A DNA stretch of 64,000 bases from DASPWW01 sp963803425 (lineage in GTDB: Bacteria; Actinomycetota; Thermoleophilia; Solirubrobacterales; 70-9): assembly GCA_963803425.1 (NCBI GenBank), contig CAWDMA010000001.1:744001-808000 (forward strand), written 5' to 3'. Of this stretch, positions 1 to 10,179 are shown piece by piece. Position numbers and translations under genes: made by a program. A model generated the notes under the pieces. It ran no database searches, was not told where the DNA came from, and saw nothing but the letters and a program-made list of their open reading frames with translations. The first letter of the stretch is position 1. Every line of letters begins with the position of its first letter.

Positions 1-1455
1 CTGGCCGGTGAGGCAGCCGTCGTAGGACAGAGCTCCGGTCGAGGTGTTGCGGTCGAAGGTGGCGACGGCGCTGTCGTTGATCCCGAGCCCGTACACGGAG
101 CGCCCGTCGTGGCTCACCGCCACCGCGTAGCTGAATCCCAGACCGGAGAGCGCACCGGCGCTGGTGGCGCCCGGGATCGGCGCGCACGCGCTCGTGCCGT
201 CCGGCGGCGGCCCGCTCTCCTTCTCGCCGCTGGTGCACCCCCTGTAGACGAGGTCCCCTGAAGTCCGGTCGCGCGAGAAGCGGGCGATCGAAGCGTCCAG
301 CAGCCCGGCCCCGTACAGCGAGCTCCCGTCCGGGCTCAGCGCAAGGGCGGTCAGGCCCCCGACGCCGCTGTCGTCCCCGGTCGCGGTGAAGCTCGGGATC
401 AGCTCGCACGCCCCCGTTCCGTCCGGGACCGGGCCGCTCCCCTTCTCGCCGCTGATGCAGTCCGGGCCGGTGAGGCTGCCGTCCGTCTGGTCGCGCGAGA
501 ATGCCAGCACCGAGCTGTCTCCGGTCGCCGCCACGTACAGCGACTTCCCGTCCGCGCTCTGGACGATCTGCTGGATCCCGTCGAACCCGGAGTCCTTGCC
601 GTCCGACTGGGCGAAGCTGGTCAGGGCGCATGCCGCGGCCGACTCCGTCTCGCCGCTGTTGCAGCCCTCGTAGGAGAGCGCGCCGGTTGTCGTGTTGCGG
701 GTGAAGCGGGCGATCGCGTCGTCGCCGACGGCGCCGGCGTACAGCGTCTTGCCGTCGGCGCTGACGCTCAGCGTCTGGGGGTTGTCAAGGCCCGAGTTGG
801 CACCGCCGGAGTTGACGGACGGGATCGCGGCGCACGCTCCGGTGCCGCCCGGAGTCGGCCCGCTCTCCTTCTCCCCGGTGATGCAGTCCTGGTAGGTGAG
901 ATCTCCGGTGGTCGTGTTCCGAGTGAAGCGCACGATCGCGTCGTCGGCACCGGCCGCGTACAGCGAGCGCCCGTCAGGGCTCAGCGCCGTCGTGAGCAGC
1001 TCGTCGAACCCGGTGTTCTCACCGGTCGAGCTGATTCCGGGCAGCGCCTCACACGCACCAGAGCCGGGCGCGGGGCCGGCAGCCTTGTTCGCCGTCCAGC
1101 AGCCCGCGAAGCTGAGCGCGCCGGTGGCGGCGCTGCGACGAAAGTGCGCGACCGCGTCGTCGAACAGGCTCGCCGCGTACACCGACCGCCCGTCGGGGCT
1201 GATCGAGATCCCGCCCGGGAAGTCGAGCCCCGAACCCACGCCGCCGATCGCGGCCGCGTCGAGCGCAGAGCATGACCCGCTGCCGCCGCCCCCGATCGGT
1301 CCGGCCTCCGTCTTCCCGGTGAGGCAGCCGCCATAGCCGAGGTCTCCGACCGCGGCCCCGGCGCCGGCCGGAGCCGCGATCGACGCGGCTCCGGCCAGTC
1401 CGAGGAGGAGGAGAAATATTCGCCCGCCGAAGTGCTGCGACTCCCTTCGCCTCAT
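1..1455 (-). CDS. Secreted beta-propeller repeat protein, C-terminus cut by window edge
   Basis: The minus-strand frame is open from ATG 1455 to the window edge (485 codons, no stop), so the C-terminus is missing. The start follows GGGAG with five bases between; a second in-frame ATG lies 12 bases upstream. The N-terminus is a signal peptide (RRRESQHF, then an L-rich core, then APAGAGA). The rest is about seven copies, every 203-225 bases, of a ~73-residue unit ending near GC[LIW]TG and carrying a core like SPDGRSVYAAS..DDAVA.F.R...TGALS. This is the lactonase/YncE-like propeller repeat common in Thermoleophilia secreted proteins. Each repeat keeps a Cys, suggesting disulfides. Function beyond a secreted propeller scaffold is unknown. 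Confidence 0.75.
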   Translation of the reverse strand, partial: MRRRESQHFGGRIFLLLLGLAGAASIAAPAGAGAAVGDLGYGGCLTGKTEAGPIGGGGSGSCSALDAAAIGGVGSGLDFPGGISISPDGRSVYAASLFDDAVAHFRRSAATGALSFAGCWTANKAAGPAPGSGACEALPGISSTGENTGFDELLTTALSPDGRSLYAAGADDAIVRFTRNTTTGDLTYQDCITGEKESGPTPGGTGACAAIPSVNSGGANSGLDNPQTLSVSADGKTLYAGAVGDDAIARFTRNTTTGALSYEGCNSGETESAAACALTSFAQSDGKDSGFDGIQQIVQSADGKSLYVAATGDSSVLAFSRDQTDGSLTGPDCISGEKGSGPVPDGTGACELIPSFTATGDDSGVGGLTALALSPDGSSLYGAGLLDASIARFSRDRTSGDLVYRGCTSGEKESGPPPDGTSACAPIPGATSAGALSGLGFSYAVAVSHDGRSVYGLGINDSAVATFDRNTSTGALSYDGCLTGQ

Positions 1456-1701
1456 CACCTCTCCCATCGGCCGTTTCCGCCGGGACTTGACCGCGGTTGG
1501 ACGGCGCGGCACCGACCCCGCACGGCCACGCACGGTCAGGCGTCCACCCGGTCTGGACGGATGACGGATCGGGGCGGCGCCGAGCCGAGTCCACCTGCGC
1601 CGAGTGCTGAATACACCGGCCCAGGGATCGGTGAATTCAGCACTCGAGGGTGGCGGCGCTCTCGGCCGAGCCGTGTCCCCCATGGCGAGGACCGCTAAAG
1701 G
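1456..1701. promoter_or_regulatory. Divergent intergenic region with a 17-bp inverted repeat
   Basis: This gap separates the minus-strand propeller gene from the plus-strand sigma-factor operon. The only structure seen is an inverted repeat: arm 1602-1618 (GAGTGCTGAATACACCG), a 10-base loop, and arm 1629-1645, with one mismatch. C1601 and G1646 add a further pair. Because both genes point away from it, it is better read as an operator or 5'-leader hairpin than as a terminator. The half-sites resemble CIRCE but in the reverse order, so HrcA is not claimed. Confidence 0.5.
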
Positions 1702-2058
1702 ATGGCCGAGCCCCTTGCCGATAATCCCTACGAGCCCGATCACCCTCACGGCTATTGCACGGATGCAGAGTTGTGGCGCCTCAAGGAGCTAGGCCCAGCC
1801 GAACATCGTCGGATCGTCTCCGCGCGCAGGCGCCACCCGACGTTCTGCCGCGTGATCGAGCGACGGTTCCTGGCGGGTGCGCGGCCGTTCGTGCGAGGGG
1901 TGTTCGTCCGCGCGCTCGCCGGACGGCTGGCGGAGCACCCGAATCCGGACACCGCCCTGGTGCCGGCGCTGCTCGACACGGCGGCGACGATCGCTCTTGC
2001 GGCGAGCAGTCCGGGGCCTGGCGCACGGTCCGGCGGGAGGCGCGATCGCGGTGAGTGA
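1702..2058 (+). CDS. Small uncharacterised protein coupled to the ECF sigma factor
   Basis: A 118-residue protein starting at ATG 1702 just after a run containing AAAGG. I do not recognise the family. It is basic and probably helical, with no signal peptide and no transmembrane segment. Its stop (2056-2058) lies inside the next gene, whose GTG start is at 2051, so the two are translationally coupled and likely work together. The last ~15 residues are Gly/Arg-rich and overlap the ribosome-landing region of the sigma gene. An accessory or regulatory role for the sigma factor is inferred from position only. Confidence 0.55.
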   Translation: MAEPLADNPYEPDHPHGYCTDAELWRLKELGPAEHRRIVSARRRHPTFCRVIERRFLAGARPFVRGVFVRALAGRLAEHPNPDTALVPALLDTAATIALAASSPGPGARSGGRRDRGE

Positions 2059-3385
2059 GTCGTCCGAGGTGGTGTTCGAGCGCGACTGGCGACGCTACGG
2101 GCCGGTGGTCGGCGGACGCCTGGGACGACGGTGGCGAGGGATCCCACCCGCCGATCGCGAGGACCTGGTCGCCGACGTGGGGATGATCTACCTGCGCGAG
2201 CTTCGCGACCGCCGCCGCCCCGACCACCCGAAGGCGTGGCTGCGGCGAGTGTGCGACAACCGTGCGAAGAACTGGCTGCGCGATCGGGCCGCCAACCCCG
2301 GTCGCAGCGCGACGCTCGCCGACCCCAGCGCGGCGGTGCTCCAGGACGAGCCCGACGACAGGCCGGGCACCGCCGCGGAGGCGGAAGCCCGGATCGGAGC
2401 TGAGCAGGTGAGGGCGCTGCTCGATCGCGTCGATCCCGCTGACGCCACGCTCGCGCACCGCCTCTACATCGAGGACCGAAACGCGAAGGAGGTCGCGGGG
2501 GAGCTGGGGCTGGGCATCCGGACCGTGCAGCGCCGGGGACCGGGCGTGCTCGATGCGGCAGCCAAGTGGATGCGGGAGATCGAGCATCCGGACTTCCTGA
2601 GTCGGCTCGAACGCATCCTCGAGCGCGTCAAGGCCGGAGACGCGAGCACGGCCCAGGTCGCGGCGATCCGCCGGCTCGCGTCGAACGGGGATCCGGACTG
2701 CGTACGCGCCCTCCGCCATATCGACGAGGGCCTGCAGGCGGTGGCGCTCGTTCCGATCATCGACATCGGCGCCCGGGCGAGCGGTGGCGGGGGCGTGGCG
2801 GATCGGCTTGTGGTCGCCGCCCACAAGGCGCGAGAAGTGGTGATAGGGAGCGACGGCTCAGGAGGGATCGCGGGCAGGCTCGCCGGTGGCGATGCACGGG
2901 GGCCGGGTGCATCGATCGCCGAGCTGGGTGCCCGCTTCGGCGAGCTGGGGGCGGCGAAGGTGGTTGCCGCCTGCACAGTTGCGGGAGCGACCGCGACGGC
3001 CTGCATAGCGGGCGTTGCCGGGGTGGGGCCGCTCGCGGATTCGCGCGGGCAGCACCCCGATCCACCCGGCGAGCAGCGACCTGTCTCCGATCGTGAGCTC
3101 GCCGTCGAGGCGGCGCAGGCCGTCGGAGGCGTCGTCGATCACCTCGAATCGGAGCCCGAGCCCCCGCCCCGCGCCGGCGATGGCGACGACGGAGCGGGGA
3201 CGGACGAGAGCGAGACGCCGACCGGGACGGTGGCGCCGCCGGCCGGTCCCGCACCGGCGGTACAGGAATTCGACCCATTGGCGGACTCGCCGACGACACC
3301 GCAATCGTCGCCGTCCAGCAGGTCGGCGGGCGGTGGCTCTGGCGGCGGGCAGTCGGCGGCATCGAAGGAGTTCGGTGGCCCATGA
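2051..3385 (+). CDS. ECF-type sigma factor with C-terminal membrane-spanning extension
   Basis: A 444-residue protein from GTG 2051, chosen because it overlaps the upstream stop and gives the sigma domain its proper N-terminus (MSESSEVVFERDW). Residues 1-85 look like sigma-70 region 2 (DREDLVADVGMIYL, then HPKAWLRRVCDNRAKNWLRD). Residues 115-170 look like region 4, with a helix-turn-helix (AKEVAGELGLGIRTVQRR). Plain ECF factors end near residue 180. This one continues with a helical linker, a weak hydrophobic segment around residues 296-324 (VVAACTVAGATATACIAGVAG), and a ~120-residue Pro/Glu/Ser-rich tail. Sigma factors with such extensions are known among actinobacterial ECF groups. A membrane-tethered factor sensing outside the cell is inferred. 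Likely targets are the flanking secreted-protein genes. Confidence 0.75.
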   Translation: MSESSEVVFERDWRRYGPVVGGRLGRRWRGIPPADREDLVADVGMIYLRELRDRRRPDHPKAWLRRVCDNRAKNWLRDRAANPGRSATLADPSAAVLQDEPDDRPGTAAEAEARIGAEQVRALLDRVDPADATLAHRLYIEDRNAKEVAGELGLGIRTVQRRGPGVLDAAAKWMREIEHPDFLSRLERILERVKAGDASTAQVAAIRRLASNGDPDCVRALRHIDEGLQAVALVPIIDIGARASGGGGVADRLVVAAHKAREVVIGSDGSGGIAGRLAGGDARGPGASIAELGARFGELGAAKVVAACTVAGATATACIAGVAGVGPLADSRGQHPDPPGEQRPVSDRELAVEAAQAVGGVVDHLESEPEPPPRAGDGDDGAGTDESETPTGTVAPPAGPAPAVQEFDPLADSPTTPQSSPSSRSAGGGSGGGQSAASKEFGGP

Positions 3386-3475
3386 GAGGGGCGAACCGCC
3401 GCGACGACGGACTTGGAGAGAGCTGAGACCAAGCGCGCACTGCGAGGTGGGACCTCGCGGGAGAGAGGAGCGAGC

Positions 3476-5782
3476 ATGATGCAGGCGTCGAAGAACCAAG
3501 TTGGGGCGATCGGACAGCAGGGAGGTCGGAGCCGGAACAGGCTGGGGATCCGGCACGCGGTCTGGGCAGCGTTGCTGATCGGAGCAGCTGTGGCCGCCAC
3601 GCTGCTGGCTGCGCCGGACCTCGCGGATGCGACGACGGTGAGCTACACCCGGTCCGACTTTCGGCCGTGTACGGGCTGTGGCGACGGCGCCCACGACGTC
3701 ACCTACGACATCGTCGGCGGCGCCGGGGAGGCCAACTCCATCGAGGTCTCGGTTGCCGGCGCTCAGTCCAACGGCCTGGTGACGATCGAGGAGAAGAGCG
3801 CGACAGCCGGCTTCTCGGTCAACGATCCGAGCGGGCTGTGCAGCGAGCCGGCGCCGCGCAAGACGCAATGCTCGACGTACCTGTGGACGAACGGCGGTGG
3901 CAACGAGGTCCGCATCGACGCCGACCTCGGCACCGGGAACGATCGCTACACGGGACCGAACGACCGGTTCTCGTGGGCGAGCGAGGCCTCGGTGATCCAG
4001 GGCGGCGAGCACGACGACGTCCTGAAGGCGTCCAGCTGGCCGACGTGGCTGCTCGGCGGGGGTGGGAACGACGTCCTGGACGCGGCGAACAGCTTCGCGC
4101 CGGCGACCAGCAACGTCCTGATCGGCGGAGCCGGATTCGACGTCCTGCGGGCGAAGAACAGCCAGGTCGACGCGCTGATCGACTGCTCGAGCGGAAGCGG
4201 CACCTCGAACGAGGGCCGGGCGAGCCGGGACAGCACCGACCCGGCGCCGAACTGCTCCGAGGGCAGCGGCGACGCGCCCAAGGTGACGATCACCGACGGA
4301 CCCGGGGCCGAGTCCGGCGCCGTGGTGAACGCGACGACCGCGGACTTCGCATTCGCCTCCGAGGCGGGGGCGACGTTCGAGTGCCGGGAGTACGTCAGAC
4401 GGAGGCACACCGCCGGCGTCTGGGGGAGTTGCAGCTCGCCGAAGCACTACGCAGGACTGTCGGCAGCCGGCGACCACATCCGGCACACGTTCGACGTCCG
4501 CGCGAAGGACATCGCCGGCTACACCGGCGCCGCGACCTCCTATGCGTGGATCGTCGACACGAAGCCGCCGGACACGAACGTGTTCCCGCTCGGCGGCGTC
4601 CATGTCACCAACGACCCGACGCCGGAGCTGCCCGAGTTCGACTCCGACGACCCCGACGTCGACCACTACGAGTGCCGCGCCGACGGCGTCGGGGAGTGGA
4701 TTCGACTGCACGTCGGGCGGGCAGTGGCCAGGCGCGACGAGCTAGCGACGGCGCCCACACGATCGCGATCCGCGCGGTGGACGAGGCGGTAATCCGGATC
4801 CGATGCGAGCGAACAGAAGTACCTGATCGACACGACCGCGCCCGAGGTCGCGTTCGACACCGACCAGAACCCGGGCTCCGGCAAGGTGACCGCTCGCTAC
4901 ACCGAGAGCGGCACCGGATTCAAGTCGGCGCAGATCCTCGCCAGGATCCGGAACAGCGGCCGCGGGTGGACGGCGCTGCCCACGACCGAGAACGGCGGGG
5001 TCGTGAGCGCGCGGCTCGACCCGCTGAAGCCGGCCGTGTACGAGTTCGAGGCGCGGGTCACCGACAAGGCGACGAACGTCGGGGTGACGCACCAGACCCG
5101 CAACGGGGTCGACCTGGTGCTGGAGATTGCGAGCGTCGGCACTCGGGCCGGCCTCTCCTTCTCGGGCTCGGCGAGCGGAAGGAGCCACGTCGTCTACGGC
5201 CGCAGCGGCCAGGTGACCGGCACGCTCCGCACCGCTGCCGGGGCTCCGCTCGCGGGTCAGGGGGTGCGGCTGGTCGAGGAGTTCTACGCCGGATCCGAGC
5301 CGGACTCGCGGACGCGCACCCTCCGCACGGATCCGCGCGGCGAGGTCAGCGCCCATCTGCCGCCGGGCCCGTCACGGGAGGTCGAGCTGGTGTTCCCCGG
5401 TGGGGGCGTCTACCAGTCCAGCCGCTCGGAGAAGCTGGAGCTCGAGGTCGAGGGCGCCGTCACCTTGAGGGCCAAGCGCAAGGTCCGCGCCGGCCGGAGG
5501 CTGAAGTTCAAGGGCGTCGTGGCGCACGACGGCGCGCTGCTGCCGGCCGGCGGGAAGCTCGTCGAGGTCCAGGTCCGCGTCGGTCGCCGGTGGAGGGCGG
5601 TGACCGGGTCGAAGCGGACCAGGTCGAACGGCGCGTACAGGCTCAAGTATCGGTTCGGCGAGTTCTACACCCGCCCCACCCGTTTCAAGTTCCGGACGAA
5701 GCTGGTCCCGGAGCAGGGGTGGCCGTTCACGGCTCCGGTGTACTCGAACCGGCGGAAGGTGAAGGTCGTCCCGGCCCGGTGA
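3476..5782 (+). CDS. Secreted RTX-like / Ig-like repeat protein (frameshifted)
   Basis: ATG 3476 follows GAGAGGAG at good spacing. The N-terminus is a long signal peptide (RNRLGIRHAVWAALLIGAAV, cleavage after LADA). Residues ~150-230 hold RTX-type calcium-binding motifs (IQGGEHDDVL, LLGGGGNDVLDA, LIGGAGFDVL). After that come Ig-like or FN3-like domains with the FECR...DG.W..C pattern of actinobacterial surface proteins, then a C-terminal carboxypeptidase-regulatory-like module ending VYSNRRKVKVVPAR. The frame is lost near 4690-4800: the text runs out of frame, reaches a stop at 4790-4792, and the original frame resumes by ~4811 (QKYLIDTTAPEV). This needs at least two compensating indels, probably consensus errors. 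It is a secreted structural or adhesive protein; no enzyme motif was seen. It lies 90 bases behind the sigma factor. Confidence 0.7.
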
Positions 5783-5893
5783 CCACGCACGGGGTGGGCG
5801 CGGGGCGGTCCGGCGGGACCGCCCCGCGTATCCTGCCTTGGTTCGGGGGAGGCTTGAGATCGGCGGCGGACCTGCCGATTACCTGTATGGGTC

Positions 5894-8806
5894 GTGGAAG
5901 TGCCCGAGGCTGACAGCACCTGCACGGACGCAGCGCGGCGGGTCGCCGGCGCACTGCTGATACCTGGCGCGCTGGCCTTGGCGCTGACGCTCTTCGCCTC
6001 GGGCGGGCGCGCGACGGCCGGTGGTGCACCGCGCGCGGACGTGTTCACGCCGCGCGGCGTCGATCGCGCGCTTCGCTCGGGAGATCCGGACGAGCTCGTC
6101 CGGGTGCAGCTCCTGCTCGGCGCGCAGCCGGTCCTGCGGGCGACCGAACGCGAGCGCTTCCGGGCGGCGTTCACAGCAAAGCCGTCGGCCCGCGCCAGAG
6201 GGGCCGCGGCGGCCAGCCCCGACGAGGTGACGTCACCGAGACGCGCGACGCGCGCGCGCACGAGCGGGCCGCAGAGGCGCGCCATCGCGACGCTCGACGA
6301 GGAGGTTCATGCCCTGCTCGCCGGCCAGGGGCCGGTCGAAGCCGCGGTGCGGCGGCGCGGGGGGAGGTGCTCGGCGGCGGCTCCGTGCTCAGTCGCGGTC
6401 GAGGCGCGCGTGCGGCGCGAGCCGGGCTCGCTCCCTCGCGGCCCGCCCCGACGTGCAGGCGGTGCTGCCGGCGCCGCGGCCGCGCCCTGTGCTCGACGTC
6501 GCCACGGCGACCACCGGCGCGACGTCGTGGTGGGCCGCCGGGCACGCCGGCGGCGAGGGCTCCAGCGACTCGGTTCCGAGCGACGCCGCGGTGCTGGGAG
6601 AGGCGCCCGACCCGACGCATCCGGCGTTCTCGGGGGTGGCGATCGACCTGCCGCCGAACCCCCGCGTCACCAACCACGGCACCCACACCGCCGGCGCGCT
6701 CGCGTCCAACGATGGCACCTACCCCGGCCTTGCTCCAGGACTCGATCACCTGATCGGCTCGGGGGTGGGCGCGACCGGCACCTGGAGCAACGACATCGCG
6801 TACGCGCTCGGTGTCGACTCCTCGGTCGCGAACGGGTCGGGCGACCCGGCCGAGTCGATCAGCGAGAGCTTTGCGACCGGGATGCTCAGCGACCACACCA
6901 ATGACGATCGGAGACGTCGTCACGGACGCGTTCGGGGTCGGCCTCGCCGCCGCCAGCGGGCAACACCGGTGGTCCCGGCACGGTCGACAACGGCTACAAC
7001 AACGGCCTGATCGTCGGCGCGTTCGACGACCATGGCACCGTCACCAGCACAGACGACACGCTGGCGTGCTGGAACCCCGGTTGCGGCGAGGGGTCCTCGG
7101 AGGGGCCGACTCCGGGTGGACGCAAGAAGCCCGACATCCTCGCACCCGGCACCGCGATCACATCGCCGAGCGGCGACTGGGAGGGCGGCGCCCCCGACTT
7201 CACCCCCGAGGACGGGACGTCCATGTCGACGCCGATGGTCGGGGGTGCGCTGGCGCTGCTCGAGGGCGCCGGGATCGACGACCCTCGCGTGCAGCGGGCG
7301 CTGCTCACCAACTCGGCCCGGTTCTGGCCGGGCCAGACGCACTGGGAGCCGGACGTGGGGTGGGGCAGCCTCGACCTCGCGAAGGCGCTCGCCGAGCGGA
7401 CGTACACCGCCCAGGGCTCCGTCGAGGGCCTCGGCGCGCGGTTCTACCGCGCCGCCGCCGCGACGGGCGCGAAGGCGACGCTCGCGTGGAACCTGCGCGG
7501 CTACGTCGGCAACTTCCCGGGTGCGATCGGTGCGGCCTTCACGCGCACCAACCTCGATCTCCGTCAATACCGCGCCTCGGGTCTCTCCCAGGTGCCGCCG
7601 CCCGCCGACCCGGGCCACGGCGGCGGCCCCGACGCCGTCGACCCGAACGACACGACCGAGCAGGTGCAGGCTCCCTCGGGCGGGCCGCAGGAGGTCATCT
7701 ACAAGGTCGACGCGGCCTCGACCGTCGAGGGCGCAGACGCGGAGCCGTTCGGGCTCGCGGCGACCGCGCCGCTCACACCGCTCGAGAACCCCGAGGTGGA
7801 GCCGATCGACGCGGCAACGGACGCGGACGGGACCGTCAACTGCCAACCGGGCGAGGGGGACGTCGAGATCACGGCCGAGGCGCGAAACGACTCCGCCGAT
7901 CTCGACGCCGAGGACGCCGAGCTCGAGCTGCAGCTCCCAGTCGGCGTCCGGCTGATCTCGGGTGCGCCCGCCCAGCAGGTGTCCGGAGGAACCCTCCACA
8001 CCAACGAGACATCCGAGCAGCACACGTGGACCGTCCGGGCGACGACCTCGGGGACGAAACAGCTCACCGTCACAGGCTCGGGCGGGACGATGGACGAGAC
8101 GTTCAGGTCCGACAAGCAGCCCAGCTTCACCGCGGACTGCTCGCCGCCGGCGGTGCGACCGACGGCGACCAGCGCCAGCCCGGAGGGCACCGTGCAGTGC
8201 GGAATCCCCGTCCGGATCTCGACGCGGCTCGCGAACGACTCCCTGACCGACGCTGGATCCGCACGAGTGTCGCTCGGGCTGTCGGGTGCAGAGCTCGTCG
8301 CCGGCGCCGCCACTCAGACCGTCTCGGGCGGAACCCTCGAGAGCCGGACGAGCTCGGAGCGACACAGCTGGACGGTGCGCCAGTCGAGTTCGGGGTCCGC
8401 GCGGGTCACGATCACCGGGAGCGGCTCCGTGGCCGGCCGCACCTCGGCCTACCCGGACAGCGTCGCGCTCGCGTGCGAGCGCTTCGAGTCGGTCCTGCGC
8501 TCGGATCGGTATCGCTTCCACAAGTCCAGCGGGGCGCTGACGATCTCGGGCGCCGTCGTTCCAGCGGGCACCGGGTCGACGCCCCAGGGCGAGGTCATGG
8601 TGTCCGCCGAGCTCGTCAAGAAGAAGCGGCAGCGCAAGACCGCCACCGTGGCGCTCGACAGCGGTGGCCGGTTCACGGCGAAGCTGCGCGTGTGCAGGCC
8701 CGGCCGCTGGAAGGCGATCGCGACCTACCTCGGCTCCAGCGCCTACCACCCCGACGGGAGAAGCCTCGGTCGGGCGCGTGTGAAGCGCCGCCAGCTCCGC
8801 TGCTGA
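5894..8806 (+). CDS. Secreted S8 (subtilisin-like) serine protease (frameshifted)
   Basis: GTG 5894 opens a signal peptide (VAGALLIPGALALALTLFAS). The S8 hallmarks are NHGTHTAG (catalytic His, ~6675-6698) and DGTSMSTPMVGG (catalytic Ser, ~7213-7248), with LIVGAFDDHG and KKPDILAPG between them. They lie in different frames, with shifts near 6370-6410, ~6895 and ~6955. Only the part from ~6960 to 8806 is one open frame. The usual catalytic-Asp motif (V.D.G.D..HP) is not obvious: the aligned stretch reads AVLGEAPDPTHPAF. After the protease domain come two copies of a ~115-residue Ig-like module, each with VSGGTL...SE.H.WTVR, and a C-terminal beta domain ending KRRQLRC. It is probably exported and wall-associated. 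Confidence 0.7.
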
Positions 8807-8855
8807 GCCCGTCCTCGGGCCCGGAGGGCCCGACCCCGCCGGGTAGGATCGCGGC

Positions 8856-9719
8856 ATGGCCGATGGCCCGCCCGAGATGCCCCGGCCGCCCTATCGGGAG
8901 GAGGGCATCCTCGGGCCCGGCGCGAAGAGGTTCATCGTGTGGGTGCTGGGGCTGGCGGTCGTCGGCGGGATCGTGTTTGCGGTGCTCCAGGTCGACTTCG
9001 GCGACATCGGGGACAAGATCGGCGAGCTCACGACGACGACCCAGGGGGACCAGCACGCGGCCGGCGGCGGCTCGGGGAACGGGGGCGGCGGTGGCGGTGA
9101 AACGACGAAGCCGGCGGCCGATAAGCCCAACCCGGACGCCTCGACCCTGAGCGCGGCGGGGCTGTCCGCGGCGCTCGCGGCGCTCCACGACCGGCGCGGC
9201 GGCAACCCCGACCTCGTTCGGGTGCGCGCCGACCCGGACTCGATCGAGCTCGTCGTCCGCGACGGCAACAAGCCCGCCGGATACACATGGACCGACGGCG
9301 AGCTGACCGAGGAGAGCTTCGTCGTCGTGGCCGGCCCCAACGGCCTCAAGGACGCCGACTTCCGCGCCTCGACCGTGAAGGCGAAGTCGCTGCCGCGGCT
9401 GATCCGCGGCGCCGAGCGCCACAGCGGCGGCAGCAAGCTCGAGGTCGTCAACGCGACGCTCGAGGCCGACGCGATCGAGCCCGACAAGCAGCGGTGGCTG
9501 CTCAACGCCACCGCGCCGAACGGCTCCAGCCGCACCTACCGCGCGAAGCCGGACGGGACCGGGATCGAGAACCTCGGCGGCACCGGCCCGCCGGGCGCCG
9601 GGCTCCCGAAGGACGCGCAGAAGCAGCTCGAGCAGGCGACCAAGAGCGCCCAGTGCATCCAGGAGGCGGGCGGCGACACCGACGCGATCTCGAAGTGCGT
9701 CGAGCAGCTCGGGCCGTAG
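8856..9719 (+). CDS. Membrane-anchored protein of unknown function
   Basis: A 287-residue protein. The start ATG 8856 lies six bases behind TAGGAT, a leaderless-type arrangement. Residues 1-30 are cytoplasmic and Pro-rich. Residues ~31-48 (FIVWVLGLAVVGGIVFAVL) form one transmembrane helix. A low-complexity T/G linker (~60-85) follows, then an extracytoplasmic domain of ~200 residues with alternating beta-like segments and two Cys near the C-terminus (SAQCIQEAGG, SKCVEQLGP) that could form a disulfide. No family recognised. The gene stands alone, 23 bases before the PPOX gene. Confidence 0.7.
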   Translation: MADGPPEMPRPPYREEGILGPGAKRFIVWVLGLAVVGGIVFAVLQVDFGDIGDKIGELTTTTQGDQHAAGGGSGNGGGGGGETTKPAADKPNPDASTLSAAGLSAALAALHDRRGGNPDLVRVRADPDSIELVVRDGNKPAGYTWTDGELTEESFVVVAGPNGLKDADFRASTVKAKSLPRLIRGAERHSGGSKLEVVNATLEADAIEPDKQRWLLNATAPNGSSRTYRAKPDGTGIENLGGTGPPGAGLPKDAQKQLEQATKSAQCIQEAGGDTDAISKCVEQLGP

Positions 9720-9741
9720 CGGGCATGCGAGACTGGACCCG

Positions 9742-10152
9742 ATGGAACTCGACGAAGCCAGGGCCTTCCTGACCGAGCACCATCGCGGGGTGCTCGCCAC
9801 CCGCGGCGGCGACGGCCGGATCCAGCAGAGCCCGGTGATCGCCACTGTCGACGCCGAGGGGCGCGCGGTGATCTCCAGCCGCGAGACCGCCTACAAGACG
9901 CGCAACCTGCGGCGCGACCCGTGGGCGCAGCTGTGCGCCTTCACGAATGAGTTCTTCGGGCAGTGGCTGTTCGTCGAGGGGACGGTCGAGATCCTGTCCC
10001 TGCCGGAGGCGATGGAGCCGCTGATCGACTACTACAAGCGCTTCCCCGGCGAGAATCCGGACTGGGACGACTACCGGGCCCGGATGGAGCGCGAGCGCCG
10101 AGTGCTGCTGCGGCTGACGATCGAGCGCGCCGGGCCGGATCGGTGGGGCTAG
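9742..10152 (+). CDS. PPOX-class F420/FMN-dependent oxidoreductase
   Basis: A 136-residue split-barrel protein of the pyridoxamine-5'-phosphate-oxidase-like superfamily, of the small Rv1155-like type that in actinobacteria binds F420 or FMN. Seen: the N-terminal FL.E.H.GVLAT.G.DG.I..SPV pattern, the cofactor-side SRETAYKTRNLRRDP (arginine/lysine phosphate contacts), and a C-terminal helix with ENPDWDDYRARM. The length is normal for the family. It probably reduces a soluble metabolite or quinone-type compound; the substrate cannot be read. It is followed by a 27-base gap holding a GC-rich hairpin, then the convergent methyltransferase gene. Confidence 0.85.
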   Translation: MELDEARAFLTEHHRGVLATRGGDGRIQQSPVIATVDAEGRAVISSRETAYKTRNLRRDPWAQLCAFTNEFFGQWLFVEGTVEILSLPEAMEPLIDYYKRFPGENPDWDDYRARMERERRVLLRLTIERAGPDRWG

Positions 10153-10179
10153 CGGCGCGGGAAGGCGCGCGCCGCAGCG

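Noticed and set aside
1..1455. Regular ~220-base repeats as CRISPR or tandem DNA repeat
   Set aside because: Units are far too long and diverged for CRISPR and encode propeller blades in a single open frame.
1602..1645. CIRCE/HrcA operator
   Set aside because: The half-sites are GAGTGCT...AGCACTC, the reverse order of CIRCE (TTAGCACTC-N9-GAGTGCTAA), and no heat-shock gene is adjacent.
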